Part shown: piece after piece, positions 1 to 6,663 of the stretch
How positions within the stretch are numbered: the first letter of the stretch is position 1
Layout of the letters: each line of letters begins with the position of its first letter
DNA from: Actinomycetota bacterium
GTDB lineage: Bacteria > Actinomycetota > Thermoleophilia > Solirubrobacterales > Solirubrobacteraceae
Assembly (NCBI GenBank): GCA_903970315.1
Contig: CAJCIJ010000107.1
Span: 1 to 10,123, forward strand
Length of the DNA stretch: 10,123 nt
Direction of reading: 5' to 3'
The notes under the pieces: generated by a model
The model's database searches: none
The model's input: only the letters and a program-made list of their open reading frames with translations
Told to the model about the DNA's origin: nothing
Made by a program: the position numbers and the translations under genes

Positions 1-93
1 CATGCGGCGCACCAGCGGGTTTGACGAGCCGTACTTGTCGTAGGTGTTGCCCGTCACGACCCCGTCGTCGGAGACCGTCACCGACGCGGTCAA
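1..93 (-). CDS. Probable class I SAM-dependent methyltransferase, N-terminal 31 residues only (cut by left edge)
   Basis: The reverse strand stays open from a TTG at 93-91 to the window edge and gives 31 residues containing NTYDKYGSSNPLVRRM. I recognise this kind of N-terminus (YDKYG-x-NP-x-x-R) from methyltransferases that often sit beside DPM1-like glycosyltransferases; the SAM-binding motifs would lie beyond the edge, so the family call is by resemblance only. The TTG start overlaps the stop of the upstream glycosyltransferase as TTGA and has a purine-rich GGAGAGAG (95-102 on this strand) directly before it, which favours it over the in-frame GTG at 81-79. The 4-nt overlap means it is co-transcribed and probably translationally coupled with the glycosyltransferase. 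A role in methylating a lipid-linked or surface glycan is an inference from context. Confidence 0.6.
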   Translation of the reverse strand, partial: MTASVTVSDDGVVTGNTYDKYGSSNPLVRRM

Positions 94-1184
94 GCTCTCT
101 CCGCCGCCTGCTCGGGTGCCGTCAACGCGGCCGCCGGCTCAGTCGCGCCGGCCACCGGTCCTGGCTGCTGCGCGGCCTCTGGAGGCTGTGTCGGGTCTGA
201 CTGCGGCTGACCCGGTCCGCGCTCGTAGTGAGAGGGCTTGATACCCAGCTCCAGCTCGATGCGCCGCACGCGCTCGAGCGTTCGCTGGGTCATCACGCGC
301 TGTGCTGCCAGTAGATCGCCGATCACGCCCAACGCCCAGAGCACCACAGCGGCCATGAACAGCACTGCGCCGAGGATCAGCGATTGGACGTGCCCGTTGC
401 CAGAGCCTTCTGCGAACGCCACCACGAAGCGGACCCAGACCCCCAGGGCGACCAGCAACATCAACGCCGCCAGGCTCCAGAAGACGCGCAGGGGCTCGTA
501 CTGCGCATAGATGCGGAAGATCGCGATCGCGTTGCGCCGCACGTAGGCCCACATGGAGGGAAACAGGCGCGACGGTCGCGTGGGCGCGTTGGTCCGGACC
601 GCAACGTGGTCGGTGGCAACCAGCATCTTGCCCGCCTGGATGATTGTCTCCAGCGTGTACGTGAAGCGCGAGACGACGACCATCTGGATCGCGGCCTCGC
701 GGTTGTAGGCGCGAAAGCCCGATGTGGTGTCCGGCACCGAGGTGGCCGAAGCCTGGCGCACCACCCAGGAGCCCAGCTGCTGCAGCGAGCGTTTCAGCGG
801 CGAGAAGTGTTCGATGCCCGCAACGTCGCGGTCGCCCACGACCATGTCCGCACGCCCATCGAGGATCGGGCCGACCAGGCGCACCACGTCGGCGCCGCAG
901 TACTGATTGTCGGCGTCGGTGTTGACGATCACGTCGGCTCCGAGCTTCAGGCAGGCGTCGATGCCGGCCTGGAAGGCACTCGCCAGGCCCTTGTTGTTGG
1001 TCAGACGCACGATGTGGTGCACGCCGCATGCCTTTGCCACCGCGATCGTCTCGTCGGTGGAGCCGTCGTCGACGATCAACAGCTCGACGGCATCGAATCC
1101 GTCGACTGCGCGTGGGAGCTCGGCCAGCGTCTGCGGAAGCTGGTCAGCCTCGTTGAAGCAGGGAATCTGGATGATGAGCTTCAT
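90..1184 (-). CDS. Family 2 glycosyltransferase, DPM1-like (polyprenyl-phosphate sugar synthase type)
   Basis: This 364-residue protein has an N-terminal GT-A domain and two C-terminal membrane segments. The visible motifs are the nucleotide-sugar start IIQIPCFNEAD (residues 4-14), VDDGSTD (38-44), a DxD-type TDADNQY (89-95, Asp90 and Asp92, metal/UDP or GDP binding), SGFRAYNREA (155-164) and TLETIIQ (177-183). Hydrophobic helices lie at about 233-257 and 267-291, followed by a Pro/Ala/Gln-rich tail. Family members move a sugar from a nucleotide donor to polyprenyl phosphate at the cytoplasmic face. I chose the ATG at 1184 because the canonical domain begins immediately and a weak CAAGAG precedes it; an upstream in-frame ATG at 1277 adds 31 residues unlike the family and would fill most of the divergent promoter region. 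The next gene on this strand overlaps the stop by 4 nt. The sugar transferred cannot be read from the sequence. Confidence 0.9.
   Translation of the reverse strand: MKLIIQIPCFNEADQLPQTLAELPRAVDGFDAVELLIVDDGSTDETIAVAKACGVHHIVRLTNNKGLASAFQAGIDACLKLGADVIVNTDADNQYCGADVVRLVGPILDGRADMVVGDRDVAGIEHFSPLKRSLQQLGSWVVRQASATSVPDTTSGFRAYNREAAIQMVVVSRFTYTLETIIQAGKMLVATDHVAVRTNAPTRPSRLFPSMWAYVRRNAIAIFRIYAQYEPLRVFWSLAALMLLVALGVWVRFVVAFAEGSGNGHVQSLILGAVLFMAAVVLWALGVIGDLLAAQRVMTQRTLERVRRIELELGIKPSHYERGPGQPQSDPTQPPEAAQQPGPVAGATEPAAALTAPEQAAERA
93..102 (-). promoter_or_regulatory. Ribosome binding site deciding the TTG start of the methyltransferase
   Basis: Read on the minus strand, GGAGAGAG followed by C precedes the TTG at 93-91. 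It lies inside the last codons of the glycosyltransferase gene. Its spacing suits the TTG better than the alternative GTG 12 nt further on. This is a sequence reading only. Confidence 0.5.
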
Positions 1185-1331
1185 CTCTTGCAGGGCCGGC
1201 GGATGGCGCGCGAGCTGCCATAGACTGCCCGACGAGCAAGTATCCGACCACCGAGTATCCCAAAGATAGGCCGCCATCCGGGCGGGGCGCGGCGGTCAGG
1301 AAGCAATCGCGATGCCCTGGCAGGTGATCTG
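1185..1331. promoter_or_regulatory. Divergent intergenic region with direct and inverted repeats
   Basis: This 147-nt stretch separates the minus-strand GT2 gene from the plus-strand GT-C genes and should hold promoters for both. Its centre (about 1221-1270) is richer in A/T than its surroundings. It contains AGTATCC twice, at 1239-1245 and 1254-1260 (15-nt period), and a perfect 9-bp inverted repeat, CGGATGGCG at 1200-1208 against CGCCATCCG at 1272-1280. Sequences resembling a -10 box exist (TAGACT at 1221-1226 on plus; TATCTT, 1268-1263, on minus), but none has a convincing -35 partner. A regulatory role is inferred from the layout; exact promoters are not resolved. Confidence 0.4.
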
Positions 1332-2888
1332 ATGCAAAGTGCGGCGGTGAGTGGAGGCACAGAAAGCTCGCGAGCGACCGTGGCCCCAGAGGCGACGCGT
1401 CGCCGGGTCCTGGCGATCCCCGGGGGGATCAAACCGTCGGTGTGCGCGCTGTTGCTGCTGGCCCTCGCCGGTGTAGTGGGGTTCTTCGCGTTCCCCACCT
1501 ATCCGACCTATGACTCCTTCTACGGCCTGGTCTGGGGTCGTGAACTGCTCCACGGCCATCTGCCGCACCTGGAGGTGTATCGCGCCCCCACCGAGCACCC
1601 TCTGCTGATCGCCTTCGGCGCGCTGTGCGCACTGGCCGGGCAGGACGGCGCGCGGCTCATGATCGCCGGCTCGATCGGCTCCTACGTGGCGCTGGTCGGC
1701 GGCATGTACCGGTTGGGCCGGTTGAGCTTCGGGCCCGTCGTCGGCTGGCTTGCTGCGGCGCTGATGCTCACGCGCTTCTTCGATGAGAACCTCACGGTGC
1801 AGGGGTATCTGGACATCTCCTACCTGGCCCTGATCGTCTGGGCCGCGGCGCTGGAGGCGGCCCGGCCACGGCGCGGCACGGCGGTGCTGTCGTTGCTGGC
1901 GGCCGCGGGCCTGTTGCGACCGGACGCCTGGGTACTCGCCGGTGCCTACTGGCTGTGGTGCGCGTGGCCCACGCGTGCCCGGCCCCTGGCCGACCCGGAG
2001 CGTCTCCGCTGGCTGGCACTGGCGCTGCTTGCGCCTGCGGTGTGGGCGGCGTTTGACTGGCTGGCAACCGGCGACCCGCTGCACTCGCTGCATCAGACCA
2101 CCGAACTGGCGGGCGAACTGGAACGGGCGCACGGGCTCTCCGGCGTGCTCGGCTCGGTCTGGGGGTTTGCCGTGAGGATCGACAAGCTGCCCGTGGTCAT
2201 CGGCGCGCTGGCCGGCATCGTCGTGTCGCTCTGGCTTGCGCCCCGCCGGGCCCTGATGCCGCTGGCCTTGCTCGCCCTGCAGCTGCTCGTGTTCGTGGCC
2301 GAGGGTGCGTCGGGCACCTCGGTGATAAACCGCTACCTGCTGGGGGCAAGCGCTGTGGCTCTGGTGTTTGCAGCGGTCGCTCTGGGTGGCTGGTCGATGC
2401 TGCGGCGCGGGTCGCGTCTGAGGGTTGCGTGGATGGCCGCCGCGGCGGCTCTGGCGGTCTACGGAGTTGCCAACGTGCTCGAGACCTTCCAGCTCTCGGA
2501 ACTCTCCACCACGATGGCCTACCACGAGGACTTCCACGAGGGCCTTGCACGGGCGCTCGCAGATCCCGTCGTCAAGCGGGCACTGGCACGGTGCGGTGCG
2601 GTGTCGGTGCCGGACAACAAGCTCATGCCCGACGCTCGCTGGATTCTCGACGGCGACAGGGCGGTCGCGATCGTGGCGCGCAGCCAGGCCCGCAGCGAGG
2701 CGCTGGCGGGTAGGCCGGCGCTGCAACGGCGCTTGGCGGCCGGGAGCGTGGCCGTCTATCCGCTCGGCGCAGCCGTGTTCTTCGAGGCGATCGTCGATCC
2801 CGGCGATGACCCGCGCGACCAGGTCCCGGCCGCGGGCTTTACGCGTATCTACTCGGGCCGTTACTACGCGGCGTATGCCAACTGCTGA
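1332..2888 (+). CDS. Polytopic membrane protein, putative GT-C-fold glycosyltransferase
   Basis: This is a 518-residue protein with roughly ten hydrophobic helices between residues 36 and 382 and a soluble C-terminal domain (about 395-518). The first extracytoplasmic loop carries YPTYDSFYGLVWGREL (57-72) with an acidic residue, Asp61, then APTEHPL (85-91). A loop acidic residue just after helix 1 is the place where GT-C enzymes (PMT/ArnT type) keep the catalytic Asp. The family would transfer a sugar from a polyprenyl-phosphate donor on the outer face of the membrane; donor and acceptor are unknown. An SD-like AGGTGA (1322-1327) lies 4 nt before the ATG. The gene overlaps the following GT-C gene by 14 nt, so the two are made together. 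Sequence databases often leave such proteins as hypothetical; the glycosyltransferase call rests on topology and the loop motif and is not certain. Confidence 0.75.
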   Translation: MQSAAVSGGTESSRATVAPEATRRRVLAIPGGIKPSVCALLLLALAGVVGFFAFPTYPTYDSFYGLVWGRELLHGHLPHLEVYRAPTEHPLLIAFGALCALAGQDGARLMIAGSIGSYVALVGGMYRLGRLSFGPVVGWLAAALMLTRFFDENLTVQGYLDISYLALIVWAAALEAARPRRGTAVLSLLAAAGLLRPDAWVLAGAYWLWCAWPTRARPLADPERLRWLALALLAPAVWAAFDWLATGDPLHSLHQTTELAGELERAHGLSGVLGSVWGFAVRIDKLPVVIGALAGIVVSLWLAPRRALMPLALLALQLLVFVAEGASGTSVINRYLLGASAVALVFAAVALGGWSMLRRGSRLRVAWMAAAAALAVYGVANVLETFQLSELSTTMAYHEDFHEGLARALADPVVKRALARCGAVSVPDNKLMPDARWILDGDRAVAIVARSQARSEALAGRPALQRRLAAGSVAVYPLGAAVFFEAIVDPGDDPRDQVPAAGFTRIYSGRYYAAYANC

Positions 2889-4737
2889 GACGCTGCCCGC
2901 GCGCGCCGGCCAGCAGTCGCTGATCCGGACGCGAGCGTGGGCGGGGACGGCACTGTGTGGCGTGCTCGTCGCTGCCCTGGGGCTGCGTCTGTGGGGCGTC
3001 GCCGGTGGGCTGCCGTACGTCTACGACGTCGACGAAGCCGCGCACTTCGTCCCGCGCGCGGTGGCGATGCGCGGGTGGGAACTGAATCCTCACTACTTCG
3101 CCAATCCACCCGCTCTGACCTACCTGCTGCACGGGCTGTTCGAGCTCTGGTTCGGTGGCTACGCAGGCGTGGTGCGCGCCGCCGCGCTGAACCCCGGTGA
3201 GGAGTACCTGATCGCGCGCGTCGCGGTGGCGATCCTGGGGACGATCGCGGTGTGGCTGCTGTACGTGCTCGCAGCCCGGCTGTTTGACCGCCGCGTGGCG
3301 CTGCTGGCAGCGGCGCTTGAGGCGGTCGCCTTCCTGCCCGCGTTCTACGCCCATCTGGCGCTCAACGACGTGCCTGCGCTGGTGCCGGTGACGGTGGCGC
3401 TGATCGGGTCTGCGGGGGTGATGCGCAGCGGACGCCTTCGCGACTATGCGCTGGCCGGGCTTGGCATAGGGCTGGGCGCCGCGACCAAGTACACAGCCGG
3501 GATCGTGGTGGTGGCGCTGATGGGTGCGGTGGCCGTGTCCCTGTTCGACTGTGGGCCGGGGCGGTGGCGGCGCGCGCTGGTAGGCCTGTCGATGTCCGGC
3601 GCTGTGGCGCTGGTGGCATTTCTGGTGGCCAACCCCTACGCGTTGCTGGACATCCACGCGTTCACCCACGAACTGGCGCACGAGTCGGCCGTGGCAGAAG
3701 AAGCCGGGGGCAAGCTCGGTGCCCCGCACGGCAACGGGATCGTCTACTACCTGTGGTCGGTCACCTGGGGCCTGGGCTGGGTGCCTGCGCTGGCGGCGCT
3801 CGGCGGCGGCCTGCTCGCTTGGGCCAAGCAGCGGCGGGTGGCAGTTCTGCTGACGCCGATGATCGTGGTCTACCTCGTCGTCATGGGCAGCGCCGAACGC
3901 CAGTTCGGACGGTGGCTGATGCCACTGGTGCCCGCGCTCTGCATCCTGGCCGCATACCTTGCGCTGGCGTCGTGCTCGGCGCTGGCGGGACTGCTGCCGG
4001 GCACTGGGGCATCGCAATCCCGGCAGGGGGCAGCGCGGCGGCGGGTGGTGTCGGCTGTCGCCGCAGTGCTTGGCGCTGCGGCGCTGCTTGCGCAAGGCGC
4101 GGTGCACACCGTGCACGCCGACGAGGTGCTTTCCCGCCCTGACACGCTCACGCTGGCGCGCGCCTGGATGGTGGCGCACATACCCAAGGGCGCCCGCATC
4201 GTGGTGGAGCCGGTCGTTCCGCAGGCTTGGCTGCACCGGGCCGACGGCCTGGGTCCGCCTGCGACCGTCGCAGCCGAGCGCCCGCGCGCCACGAAGCCCC
4301 GCTGGCAGGAGTACGAATGGCTTCTGAAACGGATCGTGCCCGCGGCGGCCAACGGCGCCGGCTCCAGCGAAGGGATCGGCCCGGGCTGGCGGGTGGCCCA
4401 CCGCTACAGCCGCGTCGAGGACTACGAGTACACGCTCTCGCCGTCGCTGATCGACTTTTACATCCAGCAGCGCTACTGCTGGGTCATGACGGCCTCCCAG
4501 CAGGCCGGGCGGGCGTTCTCAGACCCGCGCCAGGCCCCCGGTGCGATCGCGTACTACAGGGCGCTCGCACGCCGCGCACGGGTCGTCTATCACCTCTCGC
4601 CGTATGCGTTCGGCAGCCGCCCGGTGGCCTTCAACTTCGACTGGTCCTACGACGACTATCCGCTCGCCTACCGGCTGGCCGGTCCCGAAATCACCGTCTA
4701 CCGGCTGCGCGGTGGGGGTTGTGGAGCACCGGCATGA
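2875..4737 (+). CDS. GT39/PMT-like (ArnT-type) membrane glycosyltransferase
   Basis: This is a 620-residue protein. After a first hydrophobic helix (about 22-42) the loop reads YVYDVDEAAHFVPRA (48-62), an acidic motif (Asp51, Asp53, Glu54) at the position of the catalytic Asp in PMT/ArnT glycosyltransferases. NPPALTYLLHG (77-87), HLALNDVPAL (160-169) and GAATKYTAG (201-209) also match the PMT_2 pattern. About ten to twelve helices run to residue 410, followed by a soluble C-terminal domain of some 200 residues. Family members use polyprenyl-phosphate sugars to glycosylate proteins or lipids outside the membrane. The ATG at 2875 lies inside the end of the preceding gene (14-nt overlap, no clear SD), which suggests translational coupling. 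The frame stays open upstream to 2425, but that part is Arg-rich shadow of the other gene. The substrate is unknown. Confidence 0.85.
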   Translation: MPTAETLPARAGQQSLIRTRAWAGTALCGVLVAALGLRLWGVAGGLPYVYDVDEAAHFVPRAVAMRGWELNPHYFANPPALTYLLHGLFELWFGGYAGVVRAAALNPGEEYLIARVAVAILGTIAVWLLYVLAARLFDRRVALLAAALEAVAFLPAFYAHLALNDVPALVPVTVALIGSAGVMRSGRLRDYALAGLGIGLGAATKYTAGIVVVALMGAVAVSLFDCGPGRWRRALVGLSMSGAVALVAFLVANPYALLDIHAFTHELAHESAVAEEAGGKLGAPHGNGIVYYLWSVTWGLGWVPALAALGGGLLAWAKQRRVAVLLTPMIVVYLVVMGSAERQFGRWLMPLVPALCILAAYLALASCSALAGLLPGTGASQSRQGAARRRVVSAVAAVLGAAALLAQGAVHTVHADEVLSRPDTLTLARAWMVAHIPKGARIVVEPVVPQAWLHRADGLGPPATVAAERPRATKPRWQEYEWLLKRIVPAAANGAGSSEGIGPGWRVAHRYSRVEDYEYTLSPSLIDFYIQQRYCWVMTASQQAGRAFSDPRQAPGAIAYYRALARRARVVYHLSPYAFGSRPVAFNFDWSYDDYPLAYRLAGPEITVYRLRGGGCGAPA

Positions 4738-4741
4738 GCGC

Positions 4742-4764
4742 CGCCCGGATGTCGCCACCGGGCG
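4742..4764 (+). terminator. GC-rich hairpin after the GT-C genes, possible weak terminator
   Basis: CGCCCGG (4742-4748) and CCGGGCG (4758-4764) form a perfect 7-bp stem with a 9-nt loop, starting 5 nt after the stop of the GT-C gene. No run of T follows, so it is not a classical intrinsic terminator; it could be a partial terminator, an mRNA-stabilising stem, or chance in this GC-rich DNA. Confidence 0.3.
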
Positions 4765-4797
4765 CCTGCCCGGCCGGCCATGGCTGCGTCGCGGGGC

Positions 4798-4803
4798 TAT
4801 TCT
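4798..4803 (+). promoter_or_regulatory. Possible -10 element upstream of ribD
   Basis: TATTCT fits the TAnnnT pattern and stands 17 nt before the ribD ATG, in the only gap (83 nt) upstream of the rib operon. It would give a very short leader. There is no recognisable -35 box at the right distance. It is the best candidate for the operon promoter in this gap, but read-through from the GT-C genes is equally possible. Confidence 0.25.
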
Positions 4804-4820
4804 GACTGTGACACCAGCAC

Positions 4821-5954
4821 ATGGCATCGGCGACTGACACCGACCGCGTCCACCTGCGACGGGCGATCGAACTGGCTGAGCGCGGGCGCGGGCGGGTGCG
4901 GTCAAATCCGCTTGTGGGCGCAGTCGTCGCACGCGACGGCGAGGTGCTCGGCGAGGGCTGGCACGAGCGTTTCGGTGGCCCTCACGCCGAGGTCAACGCG
5001 ATCGCCGCCTGTGCGGGTGGCGACCTGACGGGGGCGACCCTGTACGTCTCGCTTGAGCCGTGCTGTCACGAGGGCAAGACGCCGCCGTGCACCGACGCCA
5101 TCCTGCAGGCCGGAATCGGCCGCGTCGTGATCGCGTCCGACGATCCCACCGAGAAGGCGTCGGGCCGGGGCTTGGGCATCCTGCGCGACGAGGGCGTGGA
5201 GATCGTGATCGCCGATGACGGCCTTGAGGGTATGGCCCGCATGCTCAACCAGCCGTTCCGCAAGCATGCCCGCACCGGCCGGCCGTGGGTGCTGCTGAAG
5301 CTGGCGATGTCGCTCGACGGCAAGGTGGCCACGCAGGCCGGCGACTCGCAGTGGATCTCCGGCGAGGAGAGCCGCATGCGCGCTCACCGCTGGCGTGCCG
5401 ACCTGGACGCCGTGATCGTCGGCGTGGGGACCGCGATGGCCGACGACCCCGAGTTGACCGCTCGCCCGGAGGGGGCGCCCGTCACCTCCGAGCAGCAGCC
5501 GCGACGGGTGGTCTTTGACTCACTCGCACGGCTCTCGACGACCTCTCGGCTGGTTGCATCGGCGGGCGAGGTTCCGCTGACCGTCGTCGTCTCGCGCGCC
5601 GCGGCGCGGGCCGACACCGATGCGCTCCAGGCGGCCGGCGCCCAGGTGCTGGTGGCCACCGGCGAGAACGAGCCGGCGCGAGTGTGCTCGGCAGTGGACC
5701 AGCTCGGCGCCATGGGCATCACCTCCGCCCTGCTCGAGGGCGGTCCGCGCCTTGCCGGTGCCTTCCTCGACGCCGGCGAGATCGACGAGGTGCGGCTGTT
5801 TCTCGCGCCCATCCTGCTCGGCGGGCGCACAGCGCGGGACCCGCTGGAGGGTCAGGGGGTCGAGCTGATCGCCGATGCCCAGCGCGCTCTCTCCTTTGAC
5901 TGGGAGCGGGTCGGCGACGATCTATTGATCTCGGCGCGCCTGCGCGAGTGGTGA
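4821..5954 (+). CDS. ribD: Bifunctional riboflavin biosynthesis protein RibD (deaminase/reductase)
   Basis: RibD performs the second and third steps after GTP opening: deamination of diaminohydroxyphosphoribosylaminopyrimidine, then NADPH-dependent reduction of the ribosyl side chain. The 377-residue protein has the usual bifunctional length. The deaminase domain (about 5-150) shows the zinc site HAE (55-57: His55, catalytic Glu57) and PCCHEGKTPPC (80-90: Cys81, Cys90). The reductase domain shows LKLAMSLDGKVA (159-170), WISGEESR (178-185), VGVGTAMADDPELTAR (200-215), LLEGGPRLAGAF (304-315) and APILLGG (329-335). The linker motif is DPTEKASGRGL (108-118), where family members commonly read DPNPxVAGRGL; the change is mild. 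There is no SD before the ATG, only a short gap after the GT-C genes. It heads the ribD-ribE-ribBA-ribH cluster, and no FMN riboswitch is visible upstream. Confidence 0.97.
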   Translation: MASATDTDRVHLRRAIELAERGRGRVRSNPLVGAVVARDGEVLGEGWHERFGGPHAEVNAIAACAGGDLTGATLYVSLEPCCHEGKTPPCTDAILQAGIGRVVIASDDPTEKASGRGLGILRDEGVEIVIADDGLEGMARMLNQPFRKHARTGRPWVLLKLAMSLDGKVATQAGDSQWISGEESRMRAHRWRADLDAVIVGVGTAMADDPELTARPEGAPVTSEQQPRRVVFDSLARLSTTSRLVASAGEVPLTVVVSRAAARADTDALQAAGAQVLVATGENEPARVCSAVDQLGAMGITSALLEGGPRLAGAFLDAGEIDEVRLFLAPILLGGRTARDPLEGQGVELIADAQRALSFDWERVGDDLLISARLREW

Positions 5955-6045
5955 GCGCGGTGCGCAGCGAGTCTCGGGCCGGTCACGGGGCCGGCCGTCG
6001 GCCGCGTGGAGCCGGCAGTGAGCGGGGCGCGGAGGGCGGCGGCGG
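5955..6045 (+). other. 91-nt gap between ribD and ribE with a GC-rich inverted repeat
   Basis: The gap holds a perfect 6-bp inverted repeat, GGCCGG (5977-5982) and CCGGCC (5991-5996) with an 8-nt loop, and then the ribE ribosome binding site. An in-frame TGA at 6019-6021 closes the ribE frame upstream. No promoter or small ORF with support is seen; the hairpin may simply reflect the GC content. Confidence 0.3.
6031..6036 (+). promoter_or_regulatory. Ribosome binding site for the TTG start of ribE
   Basis: GGAGGG is a strong Shine-Dalgarno match, ending 9 nt before the TTG at 6046. Together with the upstream in-frame stop at 6019-6021 and the absence of any ATG or GTG between, it fixes TTG as the start of ribE. 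Confidence 0.75.
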
Positions 6046-6663
6046 TTGTTCACCGGCCTGATCGCCGATCGCGGCCTGCTGCGGGCCGTCGCTGCCAGCG
6101 GCACCGGCGCCGAGTTCCAGATCGCCAGCGCCATGGCCGCCGAGCTCTCGCCGGGCGACTCGGTGGCGGTCAACGGCGTGTGCCTGACGGCCACGACGGT
6201 CGGCGACGGTGTCTTTGAGGTCCAGGCCGTCGCCGAGACGCTGAGCCGTTCCACGCTCGGGTCGCTTGCAGCCGGCGCGCTGGTCAACCTCGAGGCACCT
6301 CTGCGCGCCGGTGACCGCCTCGGCGGTCACATCGTGCAGGGCCACGTCGACGGCGTCGGCGCGATCACCGCGATCGCCGACGAGCATCCAGGACGGCTCG
6401 TCACCATCGCACTGGGTCTCGAGCTTGCGCGGTACGTCGTCGAGAAGGGGTCCGTGGCAGTGGACGGCATCAGCCTCACCGTGAGCGCCGTGACCGACGC
6501 CGGCTTTTCGGTCGCCCTGATACCGGAGACGCTGGCCAGGACCACGCTCGGGACGGCGGTCGTGGGCGACCGGGTTAACCTGGAGGTGGACATCATGGCC
6601 AAGCAGCTGGAGCGGCTCTTGGAAGCGCGCCAACCCAAAGGTTTCCCCGGTGCCACAGACTGA
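6046..6663 (+). CDS. ribE: Riboflavin synthase (alpha chain)
   Basis: This enzyme dismutates two molecules of 6,7-dimethyl-8-ribityllumazine into riboflavin and the pyrimidine substrate that RibH reuses. The 205-residue protein has the family's two tandem lumazine-binding barrels: repeat one, about 1-97, with MFTGLI at the very N-terminus, GDSVAVNGVCLT (37-48) and ETLSRSTL (64-71); repeat two, about 98-185, with GGHIVQGHVDG (93-103) leading in, GSVAVDGISLTV (135-146) and ETLARTTLG (161-169). The canonical MFTGLI begins exactly at a TTG codon, and an in-frame stop 27 nt upstream leaves no other start. Its last 14 nt overlap the start of ribBA. Some authors call this gene ribC or ribB; ribE follows the common E. 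coli-style product naming. Confidence 0.97.
   Translation: MFTGLIADRGLLRAVAASGTGAEFQIASAMAAELSPGDSVAVNGVCLTATTVGDGVFEVQAVAETLSRSTLGSLAAGALVNLEAPLRAGDRLGGHIVQGHVDGVGAITAIADEHPGRLVTIALGLELARYVVEKGSVAVDGISLTVSAVTDAGFSVALIPETLARTTLGTAVVGDRVNLEVDIMAKQLERLLEARQPKGFPGATD

Noticed and set aside
384..1223. 279-codon plus-strand open frame across the GT2 gene
   Set aside because: It is antisense to clear GT2 motifs and has His/Asp/Val-rich shadow composition.
1185..1277. 31-residue N-terminal extension of the GT2 protein from an ATG at 1277
   Set aside because: The GT-A domain starts at once from the ATG at 1184, and the extension does not resemble family N-termini and would consume the divergent promoter region.
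1296..2726. 476-codon open frame on the minus strand opposite the first GT-C gene
   Set aside because: Its translation is Gln/Arg/His/Pro-rich with no family motif; it mirrors the codon bias of the opposite-strand gene, as expected in GC-rich DNA.
2425..2874. Upstream extension of the second GT-C gene to an earlier ATG
   Set aside because: The extra 150 residues are Arg/Ser/Pro-rich out-of-frame sequence of the first GT-C gene; the membrane protein begins properly at 2875.
2839..4401. 520-codon open frame on the minus strand opposite the second GT-C gene
   Set aside because: It has the same His/Arg/Gln-rich shadow composition, no recognisable domain, and full overlap with a well-supported gene.
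5977..5996. Hairpin between ribD and ribE considered as a terminator or riboswitch part
   Set aside because: Only a 6-bp GC stem with no T tract and no conserved RFN blocks; the genes on both sides belong to one pathway and probably one transcript.
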